The notes: generated from the sequence alone by a model not told the origin. Counted from the first letter of the stretch, positions 10,582-20,215 are shown. The stretch is 64,000 nucleotides of DNA from Bacteroidales bacterium (GCA_013138975.1 WTBR01000011.1:1-64000), one strand, 5' to 3'. A program made the numbers and translations.

Positions 10582-11607
10582 ATGAAAAAAGTAAAAATTT
10601 TAACACTCACACTAATATTATTGGCAAATATGTCTTTTGCCGATAATGAGAAATTAAACATAATATGTTCTTTTTCTGATTATCAAACAATTGTGAAAGC
10701 TATAGCACAAGATAAAGCCGATGTGCAATATATAGCATCCGGCAAACAAGATCCTCACTTTGTATCGCCAAAACCAAGTTATGCTATGCTGCTAAACAAA
10801 GCCGATATGTGGATAACAACAGGAATGGATCTCGAAGGATGGTCAACAACTTTATTGGATAAGGCACGAAATAAAAAAATAATTGATGGAGCAATTGGCT
10901 TTGTCGGTGTTTCCGATGGAGTAAAAATTCTAGAAAAAGTTGAAAAAGGAGATCGTACCGAGGGTGATGTCCATTTAATGGGTAATCCTCATGTAAATAC
11001 CAATCCGGTTAATTGGAAAGTAATTGCAAAAAATATCACCATAGGTTTAAAAAAGGTTGATCCTGCAAATTCAGCATTTTACGAAAAAAACAGAGATGAA
11101 TTTATTGTAAAAGTTGATAATGCCATGTTTGGAGAAAAGTTAGTTGAGCTTTTTGGTGGAGAGATGTTAACTGAAATGTTGTTAAATCATACACTGTTTG
11201 AATTTTTAGAAAGCGATTACGAAGAGCAAAAATTGATTGATATACTTGGAGGTTGGTTAAAAATGGCTTTGCCATTTAGGAATAAAGACATTATAGCTTA
11301 CCATAAAAACTGGGCATACTTTAGCGATGCATTTGGATTAAATATTATTGGTTATATCGAGCCAAAGCCAGGCATTCCACCATCTGCAAAACACGTACAG
11401 TATATGACTAATTTAATAAAAGAACAAGACATTAAGTTAATGCTTGTTGCAAGTTATTTCGAAAAAAAATCTCCTAAAATGATTGAATCAAAAACAGGCA
11501 CAAAAGCACTTTACCTACCCTTGTTTACAAAAAGTGTAGAAGGCGTTGATGACAACTTCCAGCTTGTAGATTATTGGATTGATCAAGTAATGAAAAATAT
11601 TAAATAG
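10582..11607 (+). CDS. Metal ABC transporter substrate-binding protein (ZnuA-like)
   Basis: QDPHFVSPKPSYAMLLNKADMWITTGMDLEGW; GNPHVNTNPVNWK; family features of cluster A-I metal-binding proteins. Confidence 0.85.
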   Translation: MKKVKILTLTLILLANMSFADNEKLNIICSFSDYQTIVKAIAQDKADVQYIASGKQDPHFVSPKPSYAMLLNKADMWITTGMDLEGWSTTLLDKARNKKIIDGAIGFVGVSDGVKILEKVEKGDRTEGDVHLMGNPHVNTNPVNWKVIAKNITIGLKKVDPANSAFYEKNRDEFIVKVDNAMFGEKLVELFGGEMLTEMLLNHTLFEFLESDYEEQKLIDILGGWLKMALPFRNKDIIAYHKNWAYFSDAFGLNIIGYIEPKPGIPPSAKHVQYMTNLIKEQDIKLMLVASYFEKKSPKMIESKTGTKALYLPLFTKSVEGVDDNFQLVDYWIDQVMKNIK

Positions 11608-11615
11608 TTATTATT

Positions 11616-12476
11616 ATGATAGAAAATTTAATTTTTCTTGGGCCTCCTATTGCTGCTTGTGTGGTATTAGCAGGTATACTTAGCTATTTTGGGAATCACA
11701 TTCTCACACGTGGAATTATATTTATTGATATAGCTATTGCTCAGATAGCTGCTTTAGGAACAATGACCGGTTTATTGTTTGGTTTTGCAGAAGAATCTTT
11801 TTCGGTACAGATTATTTCTTATGGCTTTACTATTCTGGTAATATCTCTTTTTGCGGTATTAAAATCACGGAAAATGGCAATTTCACAGGAAGCCATAATC
11901 GGAATTTTATATTGTGTAGCCTTGGGGCTGGCATTATTGCTTGCCGAAAAAATTTCAGGGGGATCAAATTATATTACAAAAACAATAACAGGTAATATTT
12001 TATGGGTTACCTGGAAACAAGTATTATATACATTAATTGTAGTAGTAGCGGTTGGAGCAATTCATATTTCATATTCTAAAAAGTTTATTCAAATTTCGGA
12101 AAACATAAGAGATAAAAAAGGAGCTGAAAACAAAAGATTTTTAGAGCTATTGTTTTATATCACTTTTGGATTTGTAATTGTAAAAGCGGTTTTTATACAA
12201 GGGATTTTTCTGGTATTTATCCTACTTATCGCTCCTGCGGCAATAGTAAGGTTATTTACAGCAAACTGGAAACAACGATTTATTTGGAGTTGGGTAATCG
12301 GAATATTAGGGTCGATTATTGGAATTTATATTTCGTATGAATACAATGTTTCAAATGGCCCGGCCATAGTTTGTTTGCTAAGTACTTTAGTATTTCTGGC
12401 TGCATTTGTTAAGGTCTTTCTGAAATTGTTCAGAAGAGAACCATTGTCGAAAATTGTAAATAATATTAAAGAGTAA
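11616..12476 (+). CDS. Metal ABC transporter permease (ZnuB-like)
   Basis: RGIIFIDIAIAQIAALG; multiple TM; ABC-3 family pattern. Confidence 0.85.
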   Translation: MIENLIFLGPPIAACVVLAGILSYFGNHILTRGIIFIDIAIAQIAALGTMTGLLFGFAEESFSVQIISYGFTILVISLFAVLKSRKMAISQEAIIGILYCVALGLALLLAEKISGGSNYITKTITGNILWVTWKQVLYTLIVVVAVGAIHISYSKKFIQISENIRDKKGAENKRFLELLFYITFGFVIVKAVFIQGIFLVFILLIAPAAIVRLFTANWKQRFIWSWVIGILGSIIGIYISYEYNVSNGPAIVCLLSTLVFLAAFVKVFLKLFRREPLSKIVNNIKE

Positions 12477-12481
12477 ACATT

Positions 12482-13342
12482 ATGACAATATTAGAATTTA
12501 TGCTAGCACCCTTAATGGCTTGTTTATTATTGATATTAATAAATGTTTATTTTGGGATACATGTATTAAAACGTGAAATAATATTTATTGATATTGCTTT
12601 GGCTCAGATAGCAGCTTTTGGAACAACAATCGCTGTAGTAATTGAACATATAATGCACGAAGGTCATGCTCAGGATCACGATCATTCCGGCGATTCAATT
12701 TTAGCCTATATATTAGCTTTATCATTTATTACAATTTCATCTTTAGTTTTTTCATTCTTAAAGAATAAGAAAATTTCTATTCCATTAGAAGCCATTATTG
12801 GGATATCTTATGCTTTTGCAACAACAGCAGCAGTTATTATTTTAGATAAAGCTGCAGGGGGCGATGTTCATATTCACGATATGTTAATAGGATCTATACT
12901 TTGGGTTTCATGGGCACAAGTACTAAAGCTTTTAATTGTTGTAGCATTCGTTGGTGGAATTCATTTCGTTTTTAGAAAGAAATTTACGCAACTATCCGAT
13001 AGCTACCACAATAATAATAGTAAAATAAAAAATTCGTTTTTGTGGGATTTCCTGTTTTATTTAACTTTTGGGATTGTAATTATTGAAGCAGTAAATATTA
13101 GCGGAATTCTTACCGTTTTTGCATTCTTAATTTTACCGGCAGCTTTTTCTTCAATGTTTAGTAAAAGTTGGACAACAAGAATTATTGTTGGATTTGTGTT
13201 AGGAGCTATTGTTTCTGCTTTTGGTCTTTATTTTTCGTGGAATATGGATGTTCCTGTAGCGCCACTAATTATACTTATGTTAGGTGTGTGTTTGGTTTTA
13301 GGAGCATTATTTAAGCGTTTTACTAAAATTAATAAAGTTTAA
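12482..13342 (+). CDS. Metal ABC transporter permease (ZnuB-like), second paralog
   Basis: REIIFIDIALAQIAAFG; His-rich loop HIMHEGHAQDHDHSGD; ABC-3 family pattern. Confidence 0.85.
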   Translation: MTILEFMLAPLMACLLLILINVYFGIHVLKREIIFIDIALAQIAAFGTTIAVVIEHIMHEGHAQDHDHSGDSILAYILALSFITISSLVFSFLKNKKISIPLEAIIGISYAFATTAAVIILDKAAGGDVHIHDMLIGSILWVSWAQVLKLLIVVAFVGGIHFVFRKKFTQLSDSYHNNNSKIKNSFLWDFLFYLTFGIVIIEAVNISGILTVFAFLILPAAFSSMFSKSWTTRIIVGFVLGAIVSAFGLYFSWNMDVPVAPLIILMLGVCLVLGALFKRFTKINKV

Positions 13343-13353
13343 TGGCTTAGTTA

Positions 13354-13504
13354 AAAGAGGGTGTCCGAAAAATAACTAAAATTATAAAACACTTCGATAA
13401 ACTCAGTGTGACAAACTGATTAACAAATGATTGTCATGCTGTCCCGATAGTTATCGGGATGTCGAAGCATAGATAACTTTCAGACTTATTGGACACCCTC
13501 TTTA
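13354..13504. repeat. Hairpin repeat with GAGGGTGTCC/GGACACCCTC ends and REP-like core (copy 1)
   Basis: Terminal inverted repeats AAAGAGGGTGTCC...GGACACCCTCTTT; internal CCCGATAGTTATCGGG; similar element at 20052-20197. Confidence 0.65.
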
Positions 13505-13633
13505 TTTTAATATATTAGGGTCGTTTTGTGTAATTAATATCAGCAAAATAAAAGTGTTTGCAAAACATATAAAATAATTTGCGTTATGAACATATGTGCA
13601 TTATGTTTGCAGCAAATATTTATAGCGTATTTT

Positions 13634-14068
13634 ATGCCACAAGCTAAAAATAATAGAATTGTACATGAATCATCTGTTTTTACAGATTTCAAACTTGTTG
13701 GTGTAAAAGGAATTTTCTTAGAGCAGGTTCGGTTAAGTCTGGATGAGTTTGAAGCTATTCGTTTAGCCGATCATATTGGCTTATCGCATGAAGAAGTAGC
13801 AGGAAGAATGGGAATTTCAAGACCCACATTTCTTGCAGTTCTGGCATTTTTAATTATACCGGCAGCTTTATTTTCTATGTTTAGTAAGAGTTCGACAACA
13901 AGAATTATTGTAGGATTTGTATTAGGAGCTGTCGTTTCTACTTTTGGTTTTTACTTTTATAGAATTATGGATGTTCCTGTAGCACTACTAATTATACCTA
14001 TGTTAGGTGTATGTTTGGTATTAGGGGCTTTATATAAGAGCTTTATTAAGTTTAATAAAGATCAATAG
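13634..14068 (+). pseudogene. Chimera: DUF134 N-terminus fused to ABC-3 permease C-terminus
   Basis: Residues through SRPTF match 14227-14670; LAVLAFLIIPAA...LVLGALYKSF matches the C-terminus of 12482-13342. Confidence 0.85.
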
Positions 14069-14226
14069 GTTGATTGTAAGGAGTTGTCAATATTGACAAC
14101 TCCTTTATTTTAATAGCTTCGTTTTTGTAATTGATAAATGCAAAATAAAAGTGTTTGCAGAACATATAAAATAATTTGCGTTATGAACATATGTTCATTA
14201 CATTTGTAGTAAATATATATTATTTT

Positions 14227-14670
14227 ATGCCACGACCTAAAAATAAAAGAATTGTACATGAACCACCTGTTTTTACAGATTTCAAACCTGTTGGTGTAAA
14301 AGGAATTTCGTTAGAGCAGGTTCAGTTAAGTCTAGATGAGTTTGAAGCTTTTCGTCTAGCCGATCATATTGGCTTGTCGCATGAAGAAGCAGCAGGAGAA
14401 ATGGAGATTTCAAGACCCACATTTACCAGATTAATAGAAAAAGCACGTAAGAAAATAGCGAGTTTTATTATTGAAGGTAAAGTTTTAAATATAGATGGAG
14501 GGAATATCCATTTTAGAACTAATTTAATAAAATGTCAAAGCTGCGGACATACGTTTAAAACAAAATTTAGTGACACAATAACAGAGTGCCCGGCATGTCA
14601 TTCTCAAAATTTATTAAATCTTGCAGGTGGCTTTGGTCATGGAAGATGTTGTAGTCGCAATAACAGTTAA
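14227..14670 (+). CDS. DUF134 family DNA-binding protein
   Basis: MPRPKNKRIV...LDEFEAFRLADHIGLSHEEAAGEMEISRPTFTRLIEKARKK, C-terminal CQSCGH...CPACHS zinc ribbon; start at ATG 14227 preferred. Confidence 0.85.
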   Translation: MPRPKNKRIVHEPPVFTDFKPVGVKGISLEQVQLSLDEFEAFRLADHIGLSHEEAAGEMEISRPTFTRLIEKARKKIASFIIEGKVLNIDGGNIHFRTNLIKCQSCGHTFKTKFSDTITECPACHSQNLLNLAGGFGHGRCCSRNNS

Positions 14671-14683
14671 AAGGGAGGTAATT

Positions 14684-14974
14684 ATGCCAAGAGGTAATCA
14701 AACTGGTCCTTTAGGATTAGGATCAATGACTGGTAGACGCATGGGGAACTGTAATTCAAATGCGCAGTCGGAATCTAATTCCAATTTTGGATTTGGAAGA
14801 GGTTTTCGAGGTAGAAACAATGCAGGATCTAATGCATTTCGTAATAGAAAGAATTCTTTTGGAAGAAATCTTTCTTACCCTCAAGAATCAAATAAAGATT
14901 TGATAGAATCTGAAATAGAACAATTGAAAAAACAATTGTTATTTCTTGAAAACGAGTATGAAAAATTAAGCTAA
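14684..14974 (+). CDS. DUF5320-like small protein
   Basis: MPRGNQTGPLGLGSMTGRRMGNC N-terminus and C-terminal coiled coil; start ATG 14684 preferred. Confidence 0.65.
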   Translation: MPRGNQTGPLGLGSMTGRRMGNCNSNAQSESNSNFGFGRGFRGRNNAGSNAFRNRKNSFGRNLSYPQESNKDLIESEIEQLKKQLLFLENEYEKLS

Positions 14975-15066
14975 ATTATTTTAAAAAGTCATTAGAGTCT
15001 TCATGTTTTTGGTTAGAATTAGTAAACATAATAAATAACTCTAATGGCTTTTTTCACGATAATTTT

Positions 15067-15357
15067 ATGATAAAACATAATAAAGGAAAAAATAAAGGAG
15101 GGGCTTTGGGTCCCGGCGGATATTGTATCTGTGCAAAATGTGGAGAAAAAATCCCACACGAACAGGGTGTAATACCGATTACTTATCAAAATGCGCTTTA
15201 TGTCTAAAGCACGTTGATAATGTATCGGCATTAACCATTGTAAATATTTAAAAGCACTTTCAGCGCATTTAAATATACAATTGGTATAAAATGCACAAGC
15301 ATAAAATGCCCTAAATGCGGGAAAACAATGATAAGAGAAGAATTATTGAATAAATAA
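15067..15357 (+). pseudogene. Zinc-ribbon (rubredoxin-like) small protein interrupted by a MITE
   Basis: N-part GPGGYCICAKCGEKIPHEQG; C-part KCTSIKCPKCGKTMIREELLNK*; removing 15173-15286 plus one TAA restores a single ORF. Confidence 0.75.
15173..15286. repeat. MITE copy 3 (TACCGATT...AATTGGTA, TAA target duplication)
   Basis: Terminal inverted repeats; TAA at 15170-15172 and 15287-15289; internal inverted repeat AAATGCGC...GCGCATTT. Confidence 0.7.
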
Positions 15358-15383
15358 AAGTGAAAAAATTAAATAAAAGTATT

Positions 15384-15722
15384 ATGAAAAAGAAGTTTGC
15401 CATTCCAACATTAAATAATCAATTAACAGCACATTTTGGGCATTGTGAGAAATTTGCTATTGTTAACGTAGATGAAAATAATATTAGTAAAGAGGAGTAT
15501 GTAACTCCACCTTTTCACGAACCAGGAGTTTATCCAAAATTTTTAGCAGATCAGGGAGTTAATGTTATAATTGCTGGAGGAATGGGACAAAAAGCTCAGG
15601 ATCTTTTTTCTCAAAACAATATTGAAGTTCATATGGGTGTTCAGGATGGTTCTCCAACTGAATTAGTTCAGAGTTATTTAAATAATCAACTACAGACCGG
15701 ACAAAACCTTTGTGATCATTAA
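15384..15722 (+). CDS. NifX/NifB-like (dinitrogenase iron-molybdenum cofactor family) protein
   Basis: KKFAIPTLNNQLTAHFGHCEKFAIVNVD; VNVIIAGGMGQKAQDLFSQNNIEVHMG. Confidence 0.8.
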   Translation: MKKKFAIPTLNNQLTAHFGHCEKFAIVNVDENNISKEEYVTPPFHEPGVYPKFLADQGVNVIIAGGMGQKAQDLFSQNNIEVHMGVQDGSPTELVQSYLNNQLQTGQNLCDH

Positions 15723-15734
15723 ATCAAAGAAACT

Positions 15735-16001
15735 ATAATTTCATATCATTTATTAGCTAAGCGTGGCAGGGTTAATTGCTTAATAATGAATCTCCCTGCC
15801 GCAAGTGGACGGGGTATCAGTTTCGGAATTATTTATTATTTCACCACAAGTGGTGAGGAATAAGACCCAAAAGATCCTTCGACTGTGCACTTCGACAAGC
15901 TCAGTGGAGTCCGCTCAGAATCAGTTCGACTAATTAATTTTGTTTCACAAAATCAAAGGCTCACTGATTTAAATGAATGAAAATTTACTTGCGGATATTA
16001 G
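15735..16001. repeat. Interspersed repeat, TTGCGGATATTAG end (copy 1) with internal REP-like insertion
   Basis: Shares TATAATTTCATRTCATTTAT and TTACTTGCGGATATTAG with 28226-28363; contains CTTCGACAAGCTCAGTGGA. Confidence 0.5.
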
Positions 16002-16024
16002 TAATAATAACAAATTAGTAAATA

Positions 16025-16504
16025 ATGGAAGAAGTTATTTTAAATCCAATAGGTATTATTAATACTCCATATAAAGATCAAAAAAATATTCCAATTCAGG
16101 GTTGTTTCGATAACAGCCCTGAAGGAGTATGTAATGTTCTTGATAAATATTCAGAAGGCTTGTCTGATTTGCAGGATTTTAGTCATGCCATTTTAATTTA
16201 TCATTTTCATAAAACAAAAGAAGAAAAAATAAAAGCAAGACCATATTTAGAGCCGGTTGAACATGGTGTTTTTGCCATACGTAGTCCATATCGACCTAAT
16301 AAAATTGGGTTTTCTATTGTAAAGATTAATAAGATAATCGGCAATAAATTATTTTTTAGCGAAGTAGATATGCTAGATGGAACCCCACTCCTTGATATTA
16401 AACCTTTTGTTAAGCATTTCGATAACAGAGAAAATGTAAAATGCGGATGGATAGATAAGCATTTTGAAAATGGTAATATTCCCGAACAAACAATCTTACA
16501 TTAA
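16025..16504 (+). CDS. TrmO/TsaA-like tRNA methyltransferase family protein
   Basis: NPIGIINTPYKDQKNIPIQG; EHGVFAIRSPYRPNKIGFSIVK; LDGTPLLDIKPFV. Confidence 0.85.
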   Translation: MEEVILNPIGIINTPYKDQKNIPIQGCFDNSPEGVCNVLDKYSEGLSDLQDFSHAILIYHFHKTKEEKIKARPYLEPVEHGVFAIRSPYRPNKIGFSIVKINKIIGNKLFFSEVDMLDGTPLLDIKPFVKHFDNRENVKCGWIDKHFENGNIPEQTILH

Positions 16505-16507
16505 ATA

Positions 16508-17365
16508 ATGAAAATAGCTATTGCAAGCGGAAAAGGGGGTACAGGTAAAACAACTTTATCTACAAATCTTGCCGCTCTATTTGCAGAAAAAGTACAAGTT
16601 GTATTAGCCGATTTAGACGTAGAAGAACCAAATTCAGGCTTATTTATTAAAGGCGACATTGAAAGAGAAGATATAAAGTATAAAATGATTCCTGAATGGA
16701 ATGAAAGTACTTGTACACTGTGTGGCCTATGTCAGAAGAACTGTAATTTTCATGCAGTTATACAATTAGGATCACAAATACTTGTATTTCCTGAATTATG
16801 TCATAGTTGCTATGCATGCTCAGAGTTATGTCCTACCGATTCACTACCCATGATAAAGCAAAGAATGGGGCAATTAAAGCAGTTCAGAAATAAGAACATG
16901 ACTTTTATTGAAAGTCGTTTGGATATAGGCCAAGAGCAAGCAGTTCCCCTAATAGGACAAACAATAGAGTATATAGAAAAAAATTTTTCCAGTAGCACCT
17001 TGAAAATTTTTGATTCGCCTCCCGGAACATCTTGTCCCGTAATTGAAGCTACTAAAGATGCAGATTTTGTAATTCTGGTAACGGAGCCTACACCCTTTGG
17101 TTTACACGATTTAACATTGGCTGTAGAAACGATGAAAGAGCTTGAAAAACGTCATGGAGTAGTCATAAATCGTCATGGAATTGGGAATAATGATGTGCTT
17201 GAATATTGTGAAGAAAACAATATTCCTGTACTGGCAAAAATTCCAAATAGTAGAAAAGTAGCAGAACTTTATTCAAAAGGGGAATTGGTTTATACTGAAA
17301 TTCCCGAGTTTAAGGCCGAACTGGAAAAAATCGAGACTTTTATTTTAAATTTTCAAAAATCATGA
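16508..17365 (+). CDS. MinD/Mrp-type P-loop ATPase with inserted 4Fe-4S ferredoxin domain
   Basis: SGKGGTGKTT Walker A; CTLCGLCQKNC and CHSCYACSELCP. Confidence 0.9.
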   Translation: MKIAIASGKGGTGKTTLSTNLAALFAEKVQVVLADLDVEEPNSGLFIKGDIEREDIKYKMIPEWNESTCTLCGLCQKNCNFHAVIQLGSQILVFPELCHSCYACSELCPTDSLPMIKQRMGQLKQFRNKNMTFIESRLDIGQEQAVPLIGQTIEYIEKNFSSSTLKIFDSPPGTSCPVIEATKDADFVILVTEPTPFGLHDLTLAVETMKELEKRHGVVINRHGIGNNDVLEYCEENNIPVLAKIPNSRKVAELYSKGELVYTEIPEFKAELEKIETFILNFQKS

Positions 17366-18237
17366 AGGAGATTGTTATTATTTCCGGAAAAGGAGGAACA
17401 GGTAAGACCTCAATTACAGCAACTTTAGCAGTTTTAGCCGGGAAAAATGCTGTTATTGCAGATTGCGATGTTGATGCCGCAGATATGCATCTATTATTGA
17501 AACCTGTTGTTGAAAAATCAGAGAATTTTTTTAGCGGAGTTATTGCTAAAATTGATAAAGACAAATGTATTAATTGTGGCATTTGTGCTGGTGTTTGTCG
17601 ATTTAAAGCTGTACCCATTGTAAATGGTAAGTATATAATAAACACTTTAAATTGCGAAGGTTGTGGGTATTGCGAAAAAGTGTGTCCGGTTAATGCTATA
17701 AATATGCATGAACAAGATGTTGGAGATTGGTATATCTCAAAAACCAGGATTGGAAATACTCTTGTGCATGCTAAATTAGGAATTGCAGCTGAAAACTCAG
17801 GAAAACTGGTAGCAAAAGTTAAGAATGAATCAAAAAAAATAGCAGAGAGAGAAAACAAAAAATATATAATAATAGACGGTTCTCCTGGAATTGGCTGCCC
17901 TGTTGTTTCTTCTTTATCAGGCGCAAATTATGTTGTGTTGGTTACAGAACCTTCTTTGTCTGGCTTACACGATCTTAAGCGAGTTCACGAATTGGTTAAG
18001 AAATTTAATCTTAAAGCAGGCTGCATTATTAATAAAAGTGACATTAATCTTAATGTAACAAACAAAATAATTCAATTTCTAAAAGACGAATCTATAAAAC
18101 ATATTGCTAGTTTGCCTTACGATGAAAATTTTACAAAAGCAATGACTGTGGGTGAAACAATTGTTGAATACGATCATTCAGAATTAAAAGATCTTTTAGT
18201 CGAATGCTGGGAAATAGTTAAGCAAGAAGTTAACTAA
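17362..18237 (+). CDS. MinD/Mrp-type P-loop ATPase with inserted 4Fe-4S ferredoxin domain (paralog)
   Basis: SGKGGTGKTS; CINCGICAGVC and CEGCGYCEKVCP. Confidence 0.9.
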   Translation: MKEIVIISGKGGTGKTSITATLAVLAGKNAVIADCDVDAADMHLLLKPVVEKSENFFSGVIAKIDKDKCINCGICAGVCRFKAVPIVNGKYIINTLNCEGCGYCEKVCPVNAINMHEQDVGDWYISKTRIGNTLVHAKLGIAAENSGKLVAKVKNESKKIAERENKKYIIIDGSPGIGCPVVSSLSGANYVVLVTEPSLSGLHDLKRVHELVKKFNLKAGCIINKSDINLNVTNKIIQFLKDESIKHIASLPYDENFTKAMTVGETIVEYDHSELKDLLVECWEIVKQEVN

Positions 18238-18334
18238 AAACTAACAGCTAACAGCTAATTGATAGTTGTTTAGAGTTTTTAGGATTGTGAAAATACTTCG
18301 TTAATGATAAGTAAGTAATTAAAAAATTAAAATA

Positions 18335-18673
18335 ATGAAAATAGCATTTACAACAAAAGGAATAGAGTGGAATTCAGATATGGATCCACGATTTGGAAGA
18401 ACTGAATATATATTAGTTTATGATGATGAAAAAGAAGAATTTACATCATTTGATAATCGTGATATTGAAAACGAAGCACATGGAGCAGGGCCAAAAACAT
18501 CACAGCAATTATTTGAAATGAGTCCACAAGTATTAATTACAGGAAACGGACCAGGAGGTAATGCGGCAACAGTATTAGAAAAAGCAGGGATTAAGATTTT
18601 TATCGGAGCAGGACAAATGACAGTTAACGAGGCCTACCAAGCCTATAAAAATAATAATTTAAAAGAATTTTAA
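18335..18673 (+). CDS. NifX/NifB-like protein
   Basis: DMDPRFGRTEYILVYDDE; VLITGNGPGGNAATVLEKAGIKIFIG. Confidence 0.8.
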   Translation: MKIAFTTKGIEWNSDMDPRFGRTEYILVYDDEKEEFTSFDNRDIENEAHGAGPKTSQQLFEMSPQVLITGNGPGGNAATVLEKAGIKIFIGAGQMTVNEAYQAYKNNNLKEF

Positions 18674-18677
18674 TAGA

Positions 18678-20042
18678 ATGAAAACAGATGTATTAGTTAT
18701 TGGAAGCAGTGCAGCAGGATTAGTTGCAGCTACTACAGGTAAAAGGATTTATGCCGACAAAAAAATAATGGTAATAACACAACAAGAAAAAACACTTATT
18801 CCTTGTGGTATTCCTTATGTTTTTGGCTCAGTAGGTTCTACCGATAATAATATTTTACCGGCAGAGAAAATGTTTAAAGCAAATGACATTGAATTAATTT
18901 ACAATGATGTAATTTCCATCGATCGTAAAAATAAGAGTGTAAAACTGGGAAGTAAAGAAGTTGTTGAATATCAGAAGTTAGTATTGGGAACAGGTTCTAT
19001 TCCTATCGAGCCATTTTGGTTAAAAGGATTTGATTTGGAAAATGTATACTCGGTGCCAAAGGACAAAGTTTATCTTGACGAGATGCATTCTAAAATTGCA
19101 AATTGCAAAAAGATTGTAACTATTGGTGCAGGATTTATTGGTGTTGAAATATCCGATGAATTAGTTAAGGCAGGGAAAGAGGTTACTTTAGTAGAGAAGC
19201 TACCGCATATATTAGGACTTGCTTTTGATGAAGATATTTCGCTAAAAGCAGAAAGCATTTTAAAAGAAAGAAATGTAAATATTCTTACTGGAGTTGGTGT
19301 TAAAGAGATCGTAGGAACTAAAAAAGTGGAAGGTGTTTTATTAGAAAATGGAACGCTGATTGATGCTGATGCTGTTGTTCTTGCAATGGGATATAAGCCT
19401 AATTCTTTATTAGCTGAAAATGCTGGTTTAACAATTAGCGAAAAAGGATTTATCAAAGTTGATGAATATATGAGAACCGAAGACGCTAATATTTTTGCTA
19501 TTGGTGATTGTGCAGAAAAGCGTGATTTCGTAACCAGAAAACCAAGCCCTATAATGCTAGCATCTACAGCATGTGCCGAAGCCAGAATTGCAGGAATGAA
19601 TTTATTCAAATTATCAGCCATTAAAACTTTTAGCGGAACAATTTCAATTTTTGCTACCGCAATAGGTAATACAGGATTTGGTGTTGCAGGTTTAACAGAA
19701 ACTATAGCACGACAAGAAGGATTTGATATTGTAACCGGTGTATTTGAAGGTATCGACCGTCACCCGGGAACATTAAAAGATACGCACTCTCAGTTTGTGA
19801 AACTTATCGTGGGTAAAGAATCAGGAGTAATATTGGGTGGTGAAGTTAGTGGTGGACTTTCCATTGGCGAATTAACAAATACCATTGGTATTATCATACA
19901 AAACAGAATGAGCATTAATTCATTATTAACAGCGCAAATAGGAACTCATCCTTTACTAACAGCTTCTCCTGCAGGCTATCCTTTAATTAAAGCAGCAGAA
20001 AATGCTTCAAGTAAAATAATGTTTAACGGAAAAATAGATTAA
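18678..20042 (+). CDS. FAD-dependent pyridine nucleotide-disulfide oxidoreductase (NADH oxidase/CoA-disulfide reductase-like)
   Basis: GSSAAGLVAA; LIPCGIPYVFG; GAGFIGVEISDEL; TEDANIFAIGDCAE. Confidence 0.9.
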   Translation: MKTDVLVIGSSAAGLVAATTGKRIYADKKIMVITQQEKTLIPCGIPYVFGSVGSTDNNILPAEKMFKANDIELIYNDVISIDRKNKSVKLGSKEVVEYQKLVLGTGSIPIEPFWLKGFDLENVYSVPKDKVYLDEMHSKIANCKKIVTIGAGFIGVEISDELVKAGKEVTLVEKLPHILGLAFDEDISLKAESILKERNVNILTGVGVKEIVGTKKVEGVLLENGTLIDADAVVLAMGYKPNSLLAENAGLTISEKGFIKVDEYMRTEDANIFAIGDCAEKRDFVTRKPSPIMLASTACAEARIAGMNLFKLSAIKTFSGTISIFATAIGNTGFGVAGLTETIARQEGFDIVTGVFEGIDRHPGTLKDTHSQFVKLIVGKESGVILGGEVSGGLSIGELTNTIGIIIQNRMSINSLLTAQIGTHPLLTASPAGYPLIKAAENASSKIMFNGKID

Positions 20043-20051
20043 TAATTCTTT

Positions 20052-20197
20052 AAAAGGAGGATGTCTAAAAAGCTAGTTTTAAAGTAAAAACACTTCGACA
20101 TCCCGATAGCTATCGGGACAGTGTGACAAGCAGATTAGCAGAAAGTTGTCATGCTGAGCTTGTCGAAGTATAGACAACTTTTTGGACAGCCTCTTTA
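20052..20197. repeat. Hairpin repeat with GGAGGATGTCT/GGACAGCCTC ends and REP-like core (copy 2)
   Basis: Inverted termini; internal CCCGATAGCTATCGGG and CTGAGCTTGTCGAAGTA. Confidence 0.65.
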
Positions 20198-20215
20198 GTA
20201 TTTAATATTTTAATT

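Noticed and set aside
13586-13633. Upstream start for the DUF134 chimera (MNICALCLQQIFIAYF...)
   Set aside because: The homologous start is ATG 13634 (MPQAKN), and the upstream segment is shared promoter sequence with the copy at 14176.
17340-17858. 172-aa antisense ORF opposite the second MinD ATPase
   Set aside because: Fully overlaps a strongly supported ferredoxin-MinD gene and has no recognisable motif.
19070-19621. 183-aa antisense ORF opposite the FAD oxidoreductase
   Set aside because: Shadow ORF of a conserved enzyme; no motif support.
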